From: Nymphaea colorata
Lineage: Eukaryota > Streptophyta > Magnoliopsida > Nymphaeales > Nymphaeaceae
NCBI RefSeq assembly: GCF_008831285.2
Contig: NC_045146.1
Coordinates: 20,453,149 to 20,517,148 of the forward strand
Reading direction: 5' to 3'
DNA: 64,000 bases
The position numbers and the translations under genes were made by a program. Below the pieces are notes generated by a model. It had not been told where the DNA came from. It was given only the letters and a program-made list of their open reading frames with translations, and did not search any database. Positions 61,201 to 64,000 of this stretch are shown piece by piece. Position 1 is the stretch's first letter, and the number at the start of each line of letters is the position of its first letter.

Positions 61201-63221
61201 ATTGCTTCCTCCTAGCCCTCTTTCTTGATTGGCAGGATTTATAGAAGCCACATAAATGGCTTTGTTTTGTGACAACTAAGATAATTATTGATGTTATTGT
61301 AGATAGATTTAACAATTAGAGGCTAGAGCAGTGAAACTGTGATGTTTTGTGGTGTTGGTCACAAGTGCAAGTTGGAAAACCTTTTGTACCCTTAGAGTTA
61401 GCCAAGAATAGGCTTTGCCTATCACAGTTTCTAGGTTCAAATTTTTGGAAATATGATCATGACAGCTTTCTTTTCTGGAAAGTGGTTGATAATCACTGTA
61501 GCAGTATGAATTCAAGGCAGAGCTTTTCCCAGGGCTGCATCACCATGTGCATACACAGGGAAGTCAGAATCTTTTCAGCAGAATACATTTTTTCACAGCT
61601 TCCTTTTCCACATGGCTTAGAAAAGGTACTAATTGAAACCACTGGCTGCACTAAGATGCGTTGAAATTAGATGCAATCGCAAGTGAGAATATTGGCCAGA
61701 TGGTGGCCATGGCTTAAGAAACTCTGGCAGGAAAGAAGAGATTTACACCGAGTTCCTGGTAGCAAGCTGGATGGAGCATATTGTTGAAATTGAATTAGGA
61801 ATATGGCAAAATGGTGAACTATACTGAACTGGAACCCCAATACTAATCCTAAGATCTTGTCCTTTCCTCTTTGTGGGTTTCTGTTGCTTGGCCACCTGCT
61901 GGCTGACAGTTCTTTCTTATATATTATTTCCGGTGGCGACCCCCTGTCATTGGTTTTGGAAAAATTAAATCGCTAGCTCCCAAGGCTCATGCAGGCAGAT
62001 TTTGCTGCTGTACTTGAATCACAGGTGTATAAACTTGTCACATGCTTAGATAGTTGGTCCTGTGATGATGCCACAACTTCACTGATCCAGGGATCAATGA
62101 GCAACGTTTACAATGGTTGGCTTGAAGGGACCTCTTCTGAATCGTCTAGTGACAAATCTTCCACTTCTGAGTGATCCCATAGGCATTATGGGGTACTAGA
62201 TACAGGTGCAAATTGTAAATAAGGATTCTTGCTGAACTCATTTACAATTGGAAAATATGGTCTTTTTACAGTTTTCCAGAGCAGAATAATTTTCTTTCTC
62301 GGTTTCTAAGTTGTGCGTTACATCTTTTCAGGTACTGTGATGGTTATAGTACTTCAAATGTTAGTGATGCTTGTTCCAAATTCATATAATTTGTACTTAA
62401 GGTATCTGACTTATATAGTGCTTACCTTTATTATATTGATACAAGTCACTTAAGATGCAGCCCATGGTTGACAACCAAATTATTGTTCTTTTTTTATTGA
62501 ATTTGGTTAAAGTATATCATGTTTGAATTGGATTAGAAATCTTATTTGTTGAATTTTTCTTTTCATACAATTTTTGTACACGGATCTGCTGCCGTTTTGC
62601 ATTTCTCTCCAGGAAGGAATTACAACCCTCTCTTTTGTGCAGATGAAAGATTGAATGATATTGTCGGAAGTGCATATTATGTTGCTCCTGAAGTTCTTCA
62701 TAGATCATATAGTATGGAAGCAGATATTTGGAGTATAGGTGTTATAACATACATTCTACTATGTGGTAGCAGGCCCTTCTGGGCTCGGACTGAGTCCGGA
62801 ATATTTCGTGCGGTCCTTAGGGCAGATCCTAACTTTGATGATGCACCATGGCCCTCTGTATCTCCTGAGGCAAAAGATTTTGTGAAGAGGCTTCTCAATA
62901 AGGACCATCGCAAAAGAATGACTGCTGCACAAGCTTTAAGTATGTTATCAATTGCTGTATATTTACTGAAGCTTTTGGTTTGGGATTTTATTGTGCCTAT
63001 ATATGCTTTTCCTTCTTATTTTATCTTTCCCATTTGGTTCTGACATGTTACTGGAGCTACTTTATACGATTGATCTAGTGAACATGGCAATTGTTTTTTC
63101 CCTTTTGCCAGCTCATCCATGGCTCCGAGTGGAGACTCGGCCAGTTCCTTTGGATATATTAGTGTATAGGTTGGTCAAATCTTATCTGCGCTCAAGTCCT
63201 CTCAAACGGGCAGCATTGAAG
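58221..63221 (+). CDS. CDPK-related protein kinase (CRK), 3' end beyond the window
   Basis: Seven exons join in frame: 58221-58754, 60136-60266, 60514-60555, 60656-60764, 60888-60966, 62643-62939 and 63112-63221, encoding the first 434 residues. The protein starts MGLCYGK, with Gly2 and Cys4 placed for N-myristoylation and palmitoylation, followed by a Ser/Pro-rich variable region to about residue 100. The kinase domain starts near Tyr140: glycine loop GRGHFG (147-152), VAVK lysine (172), helix-C Glu in RREVKIL (191), HRDLKPE (266-272), DFG (289-291) and GSAYYVAPE in the activation segment. The last exon seen encodes [21 protein letters not shown], the junction segment that in CRKs precedes the degenerate EF-hand region, which lies past the edge. 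CRKs resemble calcium-dependent kinases but usually do not need calcium. Exon 1 is GC-rich and later exons AT-rich. The open frame after the donor at 63222 is intronic. Confidence 0.96.
60967..62642 (+). other. CRK intron 5 (1.7 kb), no nested gene seen
   Basis: This is the longest CRK intron in the window apart from the first (58755-60135). Small frames at 61347-61664 and 61989-62174 have no recognisable domain. The acceptor is TTTTGTGCAG before 62643. Confidence 0.6.
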
Positions 63222-64000
63222 GTGTGCCTTTTATTATCTAGCATTGTCTGTCTATATTTGGTATTTGTTTATAGAACAAATCTGTTTATAAAATTTGTTC
63301 AATGTTTTGGTTGTTGAATTTCTGGTCATGCTGCCTTCATTGTTTGATCTAAGTACATCCAGGAAACCAATATGTAGTATTTTTAGCTGTTCGAATCTGT
63401 TTACTTTTATGTGAAGGTCCTTGCTTGGTGGTTATTTATAACCATTTTAGGTCAACATCCTGCTGAGTCTGGCACGCATCCCATGAAGTCCCAGCTTATT
63501 TCTGGGCCCAACCTTGACTGATTTGTTATCCTAACCAAGGCATGCATTAGACTTGGGCCTGCTTAAACTTAGGTTGGAAATGTGGCTAACATGCATTGCT
63601 ATCCTCATTGACAATGATGAAAATGGTTCCTCATCACTGTTAAGACCATTTTCACTGGTATCACATCTTTTTTTGGAAAAAAAAAAGTGATATTAACGTT
63701 AAAAAGGGACAAATTGATAAAAACTGAAAAAATGTGTTCTTTTTGGAAAAAAAGGTAAAAATGAATTGGACGTGCTTTTATTGTGTTTTTTTTCACGTTT
63801 TTTTCTCGATTTTTCGTTTTTTTTTATTTTTATGTTAATCATGGATTAAAATTTAAACTTGAAGACTAAATTATTTATCGTCATTAAAACATTATTTTAT
63901 CTTATCTAGTTATGTTTTGTGACCTCTTATTAGTTTCTCATTTATTTTTTTTTACCTGATTTTTATGATTTTTTTCTTTTTTAAAAATTGCTGAGATTTT
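63222..64000 (+). other. CRK intron 7 (incomplete), with A/T-rich low-complexity end
   Basis: The sequence after the donor AAG|GTGTGC shows no further CRK exon before the window ends. From 63660 it becomes strongly A/T-rich, with words like GTTTTTTTTCACGTTTTTTTC that resemble the complement of the block at 19080-19380. Confidence 0.6.

Noticed and set aside
62546-63043. A 165-codon frame taken as a separate kinase gene
   Set aside because: Its core is CRK exon 6; the ends are intron read-through beyond the acceptor before 62643 and the donor after 62939.

Overview
The window is nuclear DNA from a flowering plant. Seven protein-coding genes of plant type can be supported, most split by AT-rich introns with GT..AG borders. 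Coding sequence is much richer in G+C than the introns and intergenic DNA. The intronless bHLH and membrane-protein genes and the first exon of the kinase gene are very GC-rich, while later kinase exons are AT-rich. This 5'-to-3' GC gradient fits a monocot or another early-branching angiosperm better than a typical eudicot, but I cannot name the species.

Layout: 1-4515 is a promoter-like GC-rich block followed by AT-rich repeat-bearing DNA. 4516-5538 (-) encodes a predicted seven-span membrane protein of unknown function. 9667-9999 (+) is a SAUR gene. 17472-24394 (-) is a four-exon GRF-interacting factor (GIF/AN3, SSXT/SNH domain) with an unusually long Met/His/Gln-rich N terminus. 28493-32188 (-) is a seven-exon RAD1 gene (9-1-1 checkpoint clamp) with a reading-frame problem in exon 3. 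36502-37959 (-) is an intronless MYC-type bHLH factor. 42774-48015 (-) is a five-exon CRIB-domain RopGAP. 58221 to beyond the right edge (+) is a CDPK-related kinase (CRK), of which seven exons lie in the window.

The genes do not form an operon or an obvious pathway. They are independent plant genes for auxin-responsive growth (SAUR), leaf cell proliferation (GIF), DNA-damage signalling (RAD1), jasmonate-type transcription (bHLH), ROP GTPase signalling (RopGAP) and protein phosphorylation (CRK), spaced 4-12 kb apart. The DNA between them holds microsatellites, several tandem duplications, a degenerate repeat array of about 450-bp period at 34.4-35.6 kb, and diverged dispersed repeats. I recognised no intact transposon, tRNA, rRNA or CRISPR array.

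The items most worth a second look are the RAD1 frame break, which an alternative splice acceptor would exactly rescue; the 34.4-35.6 kb array; the expanded GIF N terminus; and the unclear start of the membrane-protein gene. I see no convincing novel multi-gene system.
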